Position numbers and translations under genes: made by a program. Below, in pieces: positions 35,838-45,462 of a stretch of 64,000 bases of DNA. Position 1 is the first letter of the stretch, and every line of letters begins with the position of its first letter. Origin of the DNA: Alkalicoccus urumqiensis. Its GTDB lineage: Bacteria; Bacillota; Bacilli; Bacillales; Salisediminibacteriaceae. The DNA is taken from the NCBI RefSeq assembly GCF_002993335.1, contig NZ_PVNS01000004.1:1-64000 (forward strand), read 5' to 3'. The notes below the pieces were generated by a model. It was not told the origin of the DNA and searched no databases. It worked only from the letters and a program-made list of their open reading frames with translations.

Positions 35838-37655
35838 TTACGCCATTTCTGCTTTCCCTTCCTGCTGGCTCTGGATCATCGCCTGATAGGAGCCTGACTG
35901 CTGTATCAGCTCATCGTGGCTTCCCTGTTCAACGACACGCCCCTCTTCCAGGACGACGATCGTATCCGCGCGCCGGATCGTGTTCAGACGGTGGGCGATC
36001 ACGATGCTCGTTCTCCCCTTCATCAGCCGCTTCAGAGCCCGCTGGATGTGCAGTTCGGTAATCGTATCAATACTGCTCGTTGCTTCATCCAGGACGAGAA
36101 CAGCCGGATCCGCAAGAAGCGCTCTCGCGATTGAAAGAAGCTGCTTCTGCCCCTGGCTGATACCGGAACCTCCGGAGCCGAGCTTCGTTTCGTATCCATC
36201 CGGCAGCCTGCGGATAAAGCGGCCGGCATCCGCCGCTTCTGCAGCGGCCTCCACTTCTTCATCCGAAGCATCCAGTCTTCCATACCGGATGTTTTCACGG
36301 ATGGAGCCGGCAAATAAATACGAATCCTGAAGGACAAAGGCCATCTCTCCCCGGAGCTCCTCCATCCCGTAACCGGAGATCGGCTCTCCGTCCAGAAGAA
36401 TGCTGCCGGAAGCCGGCTCGTAAAACCGTGCCAGAAGACTGATCAGCGTCGTTTTTCCGGCGCCGGTCGGTCCGGCAAAAGCGATCATCTCTCCAGGCTC
36501 TGCACGGAATGTGACATCGTCTATGATCGTTTCCTGTTCGTAGGCAAACGTAACATGTTCAAACGAAACAGCACCGCGCACCGGTCGTTTCATCCGTTTT
36601 GAGGCACGGGTCTCCTCTTTCGGTTCATCCATCATCGTGAAAACGCGCTCGGCACCTGCGATGGCGGACAGAAGGACGTTAAACTGGTTTGCCAGGTCAT
36701 TGAGCGGCCGGGTGAACTGCCGGGCATATTCCGCAAAAATGACGATGACGCCGACGGTGATGTAGCCCTGCAGCGCGAGGATTCCGCCGACACCGGCGAT
36801 CACGGCAAACCCGGCGTTGTTAAGCATATTCATGAGCTTTGGGATAAAGCCGGAAATTGTCTGCGCCCAGAATGCTGCGAGCCTGTAGGAGCGGCTGTAG
36901 TCGTTAAAGGACGCCATCACCCGCTCCTCCTGCGAGTATGCCTGGATGAGCTGCTGGCCGTTCAATGTTTCCTGTGTGTAGCCGGTCATGTCACCAAGGC
37001 GGCTCTGCTGCGCTTTAAACAATGGCCCGGTCCGCCGGGTGATCCACTTCATGCCGAAATACATCGCGGGTACGATAAACAGCGTTACGGCGGTCAGCAT
37101 CGGGCTCAAATAGAGCATGACGACCAGGACGCCGCCGAGCGTAAGCAGGCTCTGTCCAAGCTGGATGACCGATGTGTTCAGCGTGTTGCTGATGTTGTCC
37201 ATATCATTTGTCATCCGGCTCATCAGTTCACCGTGGCGCCGCTTATCAAAAAAGCCGACCGGCAGCAGCTGAAGATGATCGAAAAAATCGGTCCTGAGCG
37301 TGTAGATGGTTTTCTGTGCCGCTCCGAGCATCCAGTAATGCTGGAGGTAGACTGAAACGGAATGCAGCACATATACGGCGGCAAGGCCTGCAAGCGCTGG
37401 AAGAAGAATGCCGGTATTTTCGTTCACCAGCAGTTCATCGATCGATAAACCGACGATGAGTGGACCGAGAAGCGCCATCGATGAACTCAGTGCCACCATC
37501 AGCAACGTCAGTACAAGTTTCTTTTTATGGACGAGCAGATAGGCTCCGAGCCGGCGGAGCGTGCCCTTCCAGTCATCTGCCCGCCGCTTCGCCTGCTCCG
37601 GCGGTTCTGTGTCGATTTTTGGATACTGAAACGGTTCTTTCAGACTGTTACGCAT
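35838..37655 (-). CDS. ABC exporter half-transporter, YfiC-like
   Basis: A 605-residue half-transporter with a six-helix membrane domain (about 40-330) and an ATPase domain (360-600). Walker A is GPTGAGKT (395-402). The catalytic Walker B glutamate (Glu524 in VLDEATSSID) and switch His555 are intact, but the signature is ISQGQ (499-503) instead of LSGGQ. This is the canonical-Walker partner of an asymmetric heterodimer. Sizes match Bacillus YfiC (604). It overlaps the upstream partner by 8 bp. It probably exports drugs or lipids; the substrate is unknown. Confidence 0.85.
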   Translation of the reverse strand: MRNSLKEPFQYPKIDTEPPEQAKRRADDWKGTLRRLGAYLLVHKKKLVLTLLMVALSSSMALLGPLIVGLSIDELLVNENTGILLPALAGLAAVYVLHSVSVYLQHYWMLGAAQKTIYTLRTDFFDHLQLLPVGFFDKRRHGELMSRMTNDMDNISNTLNTSVIQLGQSLLTLGGVLVVMLYLSPMLTAVTLFIVPAMYFGMKWITRRTGPLFKAQQSRLGDMTGYTQETLNGQQLIQAYSQEERVMASFNDYSRSYRLAAFWAQTISGFIPKLMNMLNNAGFAVIAGVGGILALQGYITVGVIVIFAEYARQFTRPLNDLANQFNVLLSAIAGAERVFTMMDEPKEETRASKRMKRPVRGAVSFEHVTFAYEQETIIDDVTFRAEPGEMIAFAGPTGAGKTTLISLLARFYEPASGSILLDGEPISGYGMEELRGEMAFVLQDSYLFAGSIRENIRYGRLDASDEEVEAAAEAADAGRFIRRLPDGYETKLGSGGSGISQGQKQLLSIARALLADPAVLVLDEATSSIDTITELHIQRALKRLMKGRTSIVIAHRLNTIRRADTIVVLEEGRVVEQGSHDELIQQSGSYQAMIQSQQEGKAEMA

Positions 37656-39366
37656 ACATACCGCCGCCTTCCTGTGACTCTTTCACTGCGCGGTACAGTC
37701 TGGATGAGCGGGCCAGTTCATCATCTGTACCTGCCGCTTCCACCATTCCGTCCTCGAGAAGTACAATCTGATCTGCCGTTTCGGCAGAAGCGAGTTTCTG
37801 CGTGATCATGAGGACGGTACACTGTCTGGACTCGATCACATCAAGCAGCTTCTTTTCGGTATGCGTATCCAGCGCACTCGTGCTGTCATCTAAAAGCAGA
37901 ATCGATGGATCTCGTATCAGCGCCCGGGCAATGGAGATCCGCTGTTTCTGCCCGCCGGATAGATTAATTCCGCGCTGACCGACACGCGTATACAGCCCGT
38001 CCGGAAGCTCCTGCACCGCTCCGTAGATCTGCGCGTCCTTTAATGCCTGGACCATTTCCTCTTCGGACGCATCTTCCCTGCCCCAGCGCAGATTGTCCGC
38101 AATCGTGCCGGAAAACAGCACCGCTTCCTGCGGTACGTATCCGATGGCAGCACGGAGGCTTTCAGTCTTCCACTCTGAAGCAGGTACTCCGTCAATCACG
38201 ACCTCCCCCTCATCCGGGAGAAGCAGCTTCGGTATCATCTGGATGAGTGTCGTTTTCCCGGATCCGGCCGCTCCGAGCACCGCGGTCCTGGATCCCGGAG
38301 ACACAGAAAAGGAAACGCGGGAAAGAACGGGCTCCGGCATTTCGGGATACGTAAACGTCACATCCCGGAAAACGACCTCTCCAGGAATATCATTCTGCCT
38401 TCCGGATCCGCGCGGAAGTTCCGTACTTTCTTCCTCCAGCACACTGCTGATCCGCGCGGCCGATGCTTTCGCCCGGGAAAAGATAATAATAATCATAGAG
38501 AAAATGGAGAGCGCTCCGGTCATTCTTGTCACGTAGTTAATCACTGCAACTACTTCACCGACGCTCATGGCACCACCGGTAACGCCTGCCGTGCCGAACC
38601 AGAGAACCGCCATAATACTTCCATTCATCACAAGAAGGATGAGCGGCATCGTAATTTCCACCATCCGCATCGTCCGGACGGTTCTATCCTGCAGCTGCCC
38701 CGCAGCAGAATGAAACTTTTTCGATTCGTGCTTTCTCCGCACGAATGTTTTCACGAGACGGACTGCTGTTAAGTTTTCCTCCGCCGTATGATTCACTTGA
38801 TCGACTGCCTGCTGAACGCGTGAGAACATCCCCGCCGCCCGACGGACAATGATAATCAGGACGATGCTTAACAGCGGAACCGTTGTAAATAAGATGAGCG
38901 CGAGCTGCCACTGAACGAAAAAAGCCATAATGACAGAACCCGCCACAAGAAGCGGCGCCCGCAGCATAATGCGCAGACTCATAAAAATGGTGTTTTGTAT
39001 TTGAATGACATCATTCGTCACCCTCGTTAACAGCGACGAAACCGCAAAACGCTGAAAACTCCCCGCTGCAAGCGTCTGTACTTTTCGAAAAACGGCACTC
39101 CGTAGATCGTGGCCGGTGGACATACTGGCGTGGGCTGCATAAAACGAATTGATAATCCCGGCAGCAAACGCAGCCAGAGAGAAAACGAGAAGCCAGCCTC
39201 CCCAGAAAAGTACGGTGCCAAGATCCTCCTGAAGAATACCATCATCAATAATGCGTGCAATTAACAGCGGCTGCACCAGCTCCACACCAAGCTCCAGGAG
39301 CGTCAGCAGAAGCGCTGCTGCAACAGCAATTTTATACTTTTTTAAGTAAGACCAGATCATTTCCAT
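37648..39366 (-). CDS. ABC exporter half-transporter, YfiB-like (degenerate ATP site)
   Basis: A 572-residue half-transporter with six helices (about 10-300) and an ATPase domain (330-565). Walker A GAAGSGKT (365-372) and signature LSGGQ (469-473) are canonical. The catalytic glutamate is replaced by Asp494 in LLLDDSTSALD, and the switch histidine by Gln523. Combined with the altered signature of its partner, this gives one dead and one live composite ATP site, as in BmrCD and TM287/288. It is the first gene of the pair and matches YfiB in size (573). Confidence 0.85.
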   Translation of the reverse strand: MEMIWSYLKKYKIAVAAALLLTLLELGVELVQPLLIARIIDDGILQEDLGTVLFWGGWLLVFSLAAFAAGIINSFYAAHASMSTGHDLRSAVFRKVQTLAAGSFQRFAVSSLLTRVTNDVIQIQNTIFMSLRIMLRAPLLVAGSVIMAFFVQWQLALILFTTVPLLSIVLIIIVRRAAGMFSRVQQAVDQVNHTAEENLTAVRLVKTFVRRKHESKKFHSAAGQLQDRTVRTMRMVEITMPLILLVMNGSIMAVLWFGTAGVTGGAMSVGEVVAVINYVTRMTGALSIFSMIIIIFSRAKASAARISSVLEEESTELPRGSGRQNDIPGEVVFRDVTFTYPEMPEPVLSRVSFSVSPGSRTAVLGAAGSGKTTLIQMIPKLLLPDEGEVVIDGVPASEWKTESLRAAIGYVPQEAVLFSGTIADNLRWGREDASEEEMVQALKDAQIYGAVQELPDGLYTRVGQRGINLSGGQKQRISIARALIRDPSILLLDDSTSALDTHTEKKLLDVIESRQCTVLMITQKLASAETADQIVLLEDGMVEAAGTDDELARSSRLYRAVKESQEGGGMYA

Positions 39367-39418
39367 AATCGTTTACCCTGCTTTCGTGTACTTTCCTGTC
39401 TCTTCTCAGCTTACCACG

Positions 39419-40402
39419 TCACGCTGCCCGATAATAGAGAAGCAGCACGACAGCGAGCGCAAAGAGAAAATGAATCATCACCGACGCCATTTTTCCTTTC
39501 ACCGTATCATGAAGGGAAACCGGAAGCCGGTAAAACGATGTTCCTTCCAGAATAAACGTGAGCAGAATAATGTGAATCGGAAAATGTCCGATCAGCTCCA
39601 GCCAGCCGAACAAAATTGTCGTAGAGAGAAAAATGAGCGTCAATATAAGCCCCAGAAACCGGCTCAGCAGTCCGACAATGAGCAGATAGCCGACGGTAAA
39701 TTCAACAAAGCCGGTCAGCATTGCAAACGTATCCGGCGGAAAACCGAACGTAAAGATATTGTGGTCAATAATGACGTCCCGGGACATCACCGGAAACACC
39801 CATTTCTCCGCAGCAACCCAGCAGAGAGAAAAACCGGTCAGCACATACAGGACGGGCACTTTCCACAGCACAGCCCGTGTATAATACACGAAAAAGACAT
39901 AGGCAATCCCGAGGTAAAATACATAATCGAGCATGTGAAGCCAGCCGTATTCCCAGACAGAAAGGCCGTAAAGCGCAGTTAACAGCAGGGCTCCCGCCCG
40001 GACGAACCACCGGTTAGGTATGAGAAAAAGCGCAATCATTACCCAGACGACAGCGGAAAGCAGCCCGTTCAGTTCCATTAATTCCGGTGCGAACAGTCCA
40101 CCCTGAAACTGTTGAATGATAAACGCTGCCGCCGTTCCATACTGAAGAATGCGGAACGTGTAATTCCGCCACCCTTCCATATATTCTTCACTCCGCTCCA
40201 GCCAGGGAAGCGGTCTCATGATGGAGATCAGCTTCGGGAGACTTCCGACGGCAAGCGCAGCGATAAATGCAGTAATAAAAAAAGGGGTATCCATAATATC
40301 ATCGATCGCTGCCTTCTCCGGTGATTCATCCGTAAACCATTTCACGTGAGCGAAAGCGCCGGCCGGAACGAGCCAGATGACGAAAAACAACAGCCATTTC
40401 AT
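39419..40402 (-). CDS. DoxX-like multi-pass membrane protein
   Basis: A 327-residue membrane protein with seven or eight hydrophobic helices. The first 18 residues look like a signal sequence ending AFAHVKWF. The C-terminal half (AMLTGFVEFTVGYLLIVGLLSRFLGLILTLIF) has the DoxX/quinol-oxidase-subunit-like pattern. The AHVKWF start with conserved histidine is shared by related bacterial proteins of unknown role. The start is ATG 40402 with AAAGGAGG upstream; a 38-codon extension lacks support. It follows no operon partner and is divergent from the alpha-glucosidase. Confidence 0.7.
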   Translation of the reverse strand: MKWLLFFVIWLVPAGAFAHVKWFTDESPEKAAIDDIMDTPFFITAFIAALAVGSLPKLISIMRPLPWLERSEEYMEGWRNYTFRILQYGTAAAFIIQQFQGGLFAPELMELNGLLSAVVWVMIALFLIPNRWFVRAGALLLTALYGLSVWEYGWLHMLDYVFYLGIAYVFFVYYTRAVLWKVPVLYVLTGFSLCWVAAEKWVFPVMSRDVIIDHNIFTFGFPPDTFAMLTGFVEFTVGYLLIVGLLSRFLGLILTLIFLSTTILFGWLELIGHFPIHIILLTFILEGTSFYRLPVSLHDTVKGKMASVMIHFLFALAVVLLLYYRAA

Positions 40403-40585
40403 AACATTTCCTCCTTTTGCGTGCTTCGTATTATGTAGGTTACTTCTAATTTTTGGATACTGCATTTTTCCCTTTTGAGCTGTGTCTGAAACACGTGACT
40501 TTTTTTGTGCAAGCATTGTATTTCACTTGTGAATTCGTTATCATAAGGAGTAGTGAGCCTGCGGCTCTTTTTCTTTTTCGGTTTG

Positions 40586-40599
40586 TTAAACCGCTTGCA
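40586..40599 (+). promoter_or_regulatory. LacI/CcpA-type operator upstream of the alpha-glucosidase
   Basis: TTAAACCGCTTGCA is a near-palindrome around CCGC/GCGG. Its complement matches the cre consensus at 12 of 14 positions. It lies 48 bp before the start of the glucosidase, where a CcpA or MalR-like LacI-family repressor would act. The rest of the 245-bp gap holds a short hairpin (40555-40567) followed by a T-rich tract. Confidence 0.5.
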
Positions 40600-40647
40600 C
40601 AAAATTGCATGAATGAAGCACACATCGTATAAATGAGGTGACTGACA

Positions 40648-42333
40648 ATGGAAAAGGTTTGGTGGAAAGAAGCTGTCGGCTATCAAGTGTATCCGCGCAG
40701 TTTTCAGGATAGTAACGGCGATGGGTTCGGCGATCTGCAAGGATTGATCAGCCGGCTTGATTACTTTCAGGAGCTGGGCATTGACTTTATCTGGATCTGC
40801 CCGATGTACAAATCTCCGCTCGATGATAACGGCTACGACATTTCTGATTATCAGGATATACTGGAGGACTTCGGTACGATGGACGACTTTGATCAGCTTT
40901 TAAAAGAGTGCCACGACCGCGGCCTGAAGCTGATTATCGACCTCGTATTGAATCACACATCCGACGAACATCCCTGGTTTATCGAATCCCGGTCCAGCCG
41001 GGAGAACCCAAAGCGGGACTGGTATATCTGGCGTGATGGAAAAAATGGAGCAGAACCGAATAACTGGGAAAGCATATTCGGCGGCTCAGCCTGGGAATAT
41101 GATGAACAGACGGATCAGTATTACCTTCACGTGTTCAGCCGCCGGCAGCCGGATTTGAACTGGGAAAATCCCGAAGTTCAGGATGCGCTGTTCGATATGG
41201 TCAACTGGTGGCTGGATAAAGGGGTTGACGGCTTCCGAATCGATGCGATCAGCCACATCAAGAAGCGGGACGGGTACCCTGATATGCCAAACCCGGAAGA
41301 GCTCCCGTATGTTTCCTCCTTCGATATGCACATGAATCAGGAGGGCATCCACTCCTTTTTACAGGCATTTAAAGAGAAAACATACAGCAAATACCCACAT
41401 GCCATGACCGTTGGTGAAGCGAACGGCGTCTCCGTCGATGAAGCCCATCAATGGGTCGGTGAAACCGGCAAAATGGACATGGTGTTTCAATTTGAGCATC
41501 TGGACCTGTGGGATCAGGACGGCGGTGACGAAGGGCTTGATATCGTGGAGCTCAAACGGACACTCAGCCGCTGGCAGAAAGGGCTTGAGGCAGACGGATG
41601 GAATGCCTTGTTTATTGAAAATCACGACAAAGCCCGCGTCGTCTCCACATGGGGCAACGATGAAGAATACTGGCGCGAAAGTGCCACAGCACTAGGTGCC
41701 ATGTATTTTCTTATGCGCGGAACGCCGTACATTTATCAAGGCCAGGAAATCGGCATGACGAATATTTACTTTGACTCGATCACGGAGTACGATGATGTCG
41801 CTGCAAAAAATCTGTATGCAGAGAAAGAAGCGCTCGGGAAAGAGCAGGAAGCACTCGACAACCTTGCTGTCAGCTCCCGGGACAACAGCCGGACTCCGAT
41901 GCAGTGGGATGATTCACAAAATGCCGGTTTCTCGACCGGTTCCCCATGGCTTAAAGTCAACCCGAATCATAAGAAGATCAACGTGGAAGCACAGCGTCAG
42001 GATGACTGGTCGATTCTCTCCTTCTATAAGCAGATGATTCAACTGCGCCGCCTGGAGCCGCTGTTCGTCTACGGCAGCTATGATCTTCTGATGGAAGAAG
42101 ACCCACAGGTATTTTCCTATATCCGTGAACTGGAAGGGCGGAGTGCTGTCGTCATTACGAATCTGACGAACAAGCCTGCAGTCTGGACAGCCGGGGAGGA
42201 CGTTCCTGCGGTACAAAGCGATGCGCTCGTACTTTACAATTACGAGGACACCGCTTCCCATGAGGACACAGAGGAGATTCCTCTGAGGCCGTTTGAAGCA
42301 CGTGTCTACCTTCTGGTTGACGAAGCTGAATAA
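40648..42333 (+). CDS. GH13 alpha-glucosidase, probably exo-alpha-1,4
   Basis: A 561-residue cytoplasmic glycoside hydrolase family 13 enzyme. The calcium loop is DSNGDGFGD (21-29). The catalytic residues are Asp199 (GFRIDA), Glu257 (VGEAN) and Asp327 (IENHD). The length equals Bacillus oligo-1,6-glucosidase. However, the residue after the nucleophile is Ala200. In this subfamily Val at this place goes with alpha-1,6 action, while Ala or Thr goes with alpha-1,4 action on maltose-type sugars. An alpha-1,4 preference is therefore inferred. There is no signal peptide, so it acts on imported oligosaccharides. Upstream operator and downstream terminator delimit a single gene. Confidence 0.9.
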   Translation: MEKVWWKEAVGYQVYPRSFQDSNGDGFGDLQGLISRLDYFQELGIDFIWICPMYKSPLDDNGYDISDYQDILEDFGTMDDFDQLLKECHDRGLKLIIDLVLNHTSDEHPWFIESRSSRENPKRDWYIWRDGKNGAEPNNWESIFGGSAWEYDEQTDQYYLHVFSRRQPDLNWENPEVQDALFDMVNWWLDKGVDGFRIDAISHIKKRDGYPDMPNPEELPYVSSFDMHMNQEGIHSFLQAFKEKTYSKYPHAMTVGEANGVSVDEAHQWVGETGKMDMVFQFEHLDLWDQDGGDEGLDIVELKRTLSRWQKGLEADGWNALFIENHDKARVVSTWGNDEEYWRESATALGAMYFLMRGTPYIYQGQEIGMTNIYFDSITEYDDVAAKNLYAEKEALGKEQEALDNLAVSSRDNSRTPMQWDDSQNAGFSTGSPWLKVNPNHKKINVEAQRQDDWSILSFYKQMIQLRRLEPLFVYGSYDLLMEEDPQVFSYIRELEGRSAVVITNLTNKPAVWTAGEDVPAVQSDALVLYNYEDTASHEDTEEIPLRPFEARVYLLVDEAE

Positions 42334-42343
42334 ACACGTAAAG

Positions 42344-42379
42344 AACAGGCAGCCCGGGTATCCGGACTGCCTGTTTTTC
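42344..42379 (+). terminator. Terminator after the alpha-glucosidase
   Basis: AACAGGCAG and CTGCCTGTT arms (42344-42352, 42367-42375) with an internal CCGG pairing, followed by TTTTT. Confidence 0.85.
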
Positions 42380-42390
42380 ATATCGACGTT

Positions 42391-44850
42391 TCATTCGCTG
42401 AATTCCATGCCCGGCTCATAGATCGTGAAGTTGTTTTTCTCCCGGCGTTTAATGTTATACATCGCCTTATCCGCCCGGCTTAACAGCTCTTCGACATTCG
42501 AGCCGTGATCCGGATAAAGCACCGCTCCGACAGATGCAGCAACGTGAATCCGGCTCCCGTCCGCATCGGTAAAGCTCTGGAACACATTCATCAGATTGGC
42601 AACGGCTGCCTTCAGCTGGGCCTCTTCTTCCAGATTGGTAAACACGACAAGGAATTCATCGCCGGCCATCCTTGCAACGGTATCTGTGCGGCGCACCGCC
42701 TGCTTGAGGTGGGCGGCAACATGCACGAGAAGACTGTCTCCGGTATCATGTCCGTGCCGGTCGTTAATCCGCTTAAAGTTGTCGAGATCGATAAACAGAA
42801 GGCCGAGCTTTTTGCCGGTCCGCTGGCACTGCAGCATCTGCTGGTCCAGCCGGTCGAACAAAAGCCTGCGGTTCGGCAGGCCGGTCAATGGATCATGGTA
42901 GGCCATCTCCTCCATTTTTTCAGCCAGTTCCCGGTAGCGCTGCTCACTCTCCATCAGCGCCATTTCATTCTGCTTCTGCTCGTCCACATCATTCAAGTAG
43001 CCGCTCCATCGTGTGCCGCCGGAAATTCGTTCCGGTGTGGACGTCGCACGGACCCATTTCTTTCTTCCGGATCCTGGAAGCGTAATTCGGAAGATTTCAT
43101 CAAACTGTGACAGCTCATGACGGGACTTCTCCATTGCCTCAAGCATGTGCTGTCTGTCTTCTTCATAGATGAGGGACATCACATCGACTTCCGTAATCTC
43201 TCCCGCTTTCACATCTGATTCCAGTATATCTGATATTCCCCCTGCAGCAGCCGTGAACCGGTACTCCCCGGCTGCCGGGCTGAACAGCTGATAGATCATC
43301 CCCGGCACTCTTGAGGTGAGCTCTGACAGCAGTTCCTCCCGGGCGTGCAGCGCTTCTTCTTTTTCACGGAGCTCAGTAATATCGTAAATGTATCCGTAAA
43401 ACCGGACGGTCCCTTTCCCGATCCGCTTCGGATTCGCATTTCCCCGCACCCAGCGCATTCCTTTCACCGGATGAATCACACGGTAATCCTCCGCCCAGAC
43501 AAGCTCCTTTTCCGCGCAGGCCTGCACAGTCGTCATGACACGTTCTTTATCGTCCGGATGAATCCGGTTGAAAACTTTTTCGACCTGATAGTAGGCTTCC
43601 CACGGTGTCACTTCGATCAAGTCCCAAATGCCTTTTGATGTCACAGAAAACTCATATGTACCATTCTCGTGCACATCGAACTGATAGAGCATTCCCGGCA
43701 CCTGAGAAAACAGGCGGCGCATCCGCTCTTCGCTGTCTTTCAGCAGCATCTCCTGCCTTTTTTCCTCCGTAACATCTGCCACATGGCCGTGCCAAACAAC
43801 GCTCCCATCTTCAAAAAACGTCGGTTTGGAGCGCCCGCGCACCCATCGTTCATGACCGCCTTCCAATTCGAGACGGAACTCCAGTTTCCAGATCGCTCCT
43901 CTTTTTTTAGAGAGGAAAATGGAAGCCATCGTGTGCTCATAATCTTCGGGATGGATTTTGTCAAAAATATGCATTGCGTCTTCCAGCATCTCTTCTTCTT
44001 TCACATGAAAAATCTCGAGAAACTCTGCGGAATAGTGCGGGAACGAGAACGTTTCCTCTGCATCAATACGAAGCTGATAGATGCCTCCCGGCACCTGATC
44101 TGTTAAATTTTCCAGAAGGGCCTCCCGCCGGTGGATTTCGTACTCTTTTCGCCAGCGGTCTGTAATGTCATGTGACGTTGTATAAATGCTGCCGTCATTT
44201 TCGTATGCATGCCATTCAATGTACCGGTAACTGCCGGATCTGGTCCGAAGACGCGCTACATGGCTGCGCACCGGACGCCCCTGACTCACATTCAAAAATT
44301 TCTTAAGCGTTTCCTTTTTATCATCCGGGTGGAGCAGTGTCACCATCGGCCTGCCGATCAGCTCGTGCTCTTCATAACCGCTGACTGCAGTCCATTCCGG
44401 GTTTACTTCGAGGATACGGCTCCGCTTATCCATGCGCGACAAAAGACCTAAATTACCTGTAAAAAATGTATCCAGTGATTCAATCTGTTTCTTTTCTTTT
44501 GTTACATCCACAAAAACGACCGAAAAGGCTGCCTCGTCATGCGGTGTCACCTGTACTCTGAACCATTTTCTGAAAGGGACAGAATAACGCTCAAACGAGG
44601 CAGGAATACCTTTTTTTATAATTTTTTCGTATTCTTTTACCCATCCGTAATGCTGGCTGCCGGTATCGAGAACATCCTGCATCCGCTGACCGACGATATC
44701 ATCTTCTTTTCTGCCGATCATAGACGCCATTTTTTCATTTACATCCAGAAGCAGATAATCCACTGCCCGCCCATTGTGAAAAAGCATCTTCTGATAGGCG
44801 TAGGCGACAGGCAGTCCACACACGATTTCCCGGTAGTCCTGCTCCTTCAT
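42391..44850 (-). CDS. Multi-PAS GGDEF diguanylate cyclase
   Basis: An 819-residue soluble sensor with a string of about five PAS/PAC domains covering residues 1-640. Examples are FSVVFVDVTKEKKQIES, RYIEWHAYENDGSIYTTSHDITDR, VWHGHVADVTEEKRQ and FYGYIYDITELREKEE. A GGDEF domain completes it (about 655-815). The active site reads AGDEF (729-733), a variant accepted in many active cyclases. An intact I-site RRTD lies five residues before it, so product inhibition is expected. There are no transmembrane helices. Start ATG 44850 is well placed after GGAAGGGGG. It is expressed alone, converging on the alpha-glucosidase. Confidence 0.88.
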   Translation of the reverse strand: MKEQDYREIVCGLPVAYAYQKMLFHNGRAVDYLLLDVNEKMASMIGRKEDDIVGQRMQDVLDTGSQHYGWVKEYEKIIKKGIPASFERYSVPFRKWFRVQVTPHDEAAFSVVFVDVTKEKKQIESLDTFFTGNLGLLSRMDKRSRILEVNPEWTAVSGYEEHELIGRPMVTLLHPDDKKETLKKFLNVSQGRPVRSHVARLRTRSGSYRYIEWHAYENDGSIYTTSHDITDRWRKEYEIHRREALLENLTDQVPGGIYQLRIDAEETFSFPHYSAEFLEIFHVKEEEMLEDAMHIFDKIHPEDYEHTMASIFLSKKRGAIWKLEFRLELEGGHERWVRGRSKPTFFEDGSVVWHGHVADVTEEKRQEMLLKDSEERMRRLFSQVPGMLYQFDVHENGTYEFSVTSKGIWDLIEVTPWEAYYQVEKVFNRIHPDDKERVMTTVQACAEKELVWAEDYRVIHPVKGMRWVRGNANPKRIGKGTVRFYGYIYDITELREKEEALHAREELLSELTSRVPGMIYQLFSPAAGEYRFTAAAGGISDILESDVKAGEITEVDVMSLIYEEDRQHMLEAMEKSRHELSQFDEIFRITLPGSGRKKWVRATSTPERISGGTRWSGYLNDVDEQKQNEMALMESEQRYRELAEKMEEMAYHDPLTGLPNRRLLFDRLDQQMLQCQRTGKKLGLLFIDLDNFKRINDRHGHDTGDSLLVHVAAHLKQAVRRTDTVARMAGDEFLVVFTNLEEEAQLKAAVANLMNVFQSFTDADGSRIHVAASVGAVLYPDHGSNVEELLSRADKAMYNIKRREKNNFTIYEPGMEFSE

Positions 44851-44919
44851 GTGCCTTCCCCCTTCCAGCCGTTTCAATATTCTAACAATGAGTATACTAT
44901 GACAGAGACAAAATTCCTA

Positions 44920-45360
44920 CTACCTTTTTCGAATCATGTCCACATGGAGAATGCCATCATCTAAATATGGGTCGGAAATAGGTAAAAATCCATCCTGTGC
45001 ATAAAATTTCTCTGCATATTCCTGAGCCTGTATCTTTATATCTGTCTCACCTGTTTTCTCCAGTTCCTCCAGCGCCCGGCGCATCAGCTCTCTGCCAAGG
45101 CCCTGTCCGCGGAACATCTGGGCAGTCAGCACCCGGCCGATCGAGGCTTCGGGATATACAACACCCGCAGGGATGAGCCGTGCATAAGCAGCATACGCAC
45201 CATCCGTTTCAGCAAAGAGGTGCCAACTGTGCCGATCGACACCGTCCACCTCCGGGTAGGCGCACTGCTGTTCCACAATAAAAACGGCGACGCGCAGTTC
45301 TAAAAGCGCATACAATTCTTCTTTCGTCAGTTCCTCATAGGTTTTACAATACCAGTTCAT
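44920..45360 (-). CDS. GNAT acetyltransferase, ElaA family
   Basis: A 146-residue acyltransferase. The ElaA pattern is clear: LYALLELRVAVFIVEQQCAYPEVDGVD near the N-terminus, the acetyl-CoA loop RGQGLGRELM (about 90-99) and IQAQEYAEKFYAQDGF. Substrates of ElaA proteins are unknown; the fold transfers an acetyl group to an amine. It is divergent from the DUF1499 gene. The gap between it and the GGDEF gene is 69 bp with no visible terminator. Confidence 0.85.
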   Translation of the reverse strand: MNWYCKTYEELTKEELYALLELRVAVFIVEQQCAYPEVDGVDRHSWHLFAETDGAYAAYARLIPAGVVYPEASIGRVLTAQMFRGQGLGRELMRRALEELEKTGETDIKIQAQEYAEKFYAQDGFLPISDPYLDDGILHVDMIRKR

Positions 45361-45462
45361 TCACTCCGCCTCCCGATCTTTCATTTTCTGCTATAGTATA
45401 GCATGCATAGCAGGCGGAAAAAGAGGGTAGAGAAAGAAGAACAATTGAAGGAGGAATGCTTT

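Noticed and set aside
40553-40612. Possible 19-residue leader peptide (phenylalanine run) before the alpha-glucosidase
   Set aside because: The ribosome site is only two bases from the GTG, and a phenylalanine-attenuated sugar hydrolase makes little sense. The run arises from the T-rich tract after a hairpin.
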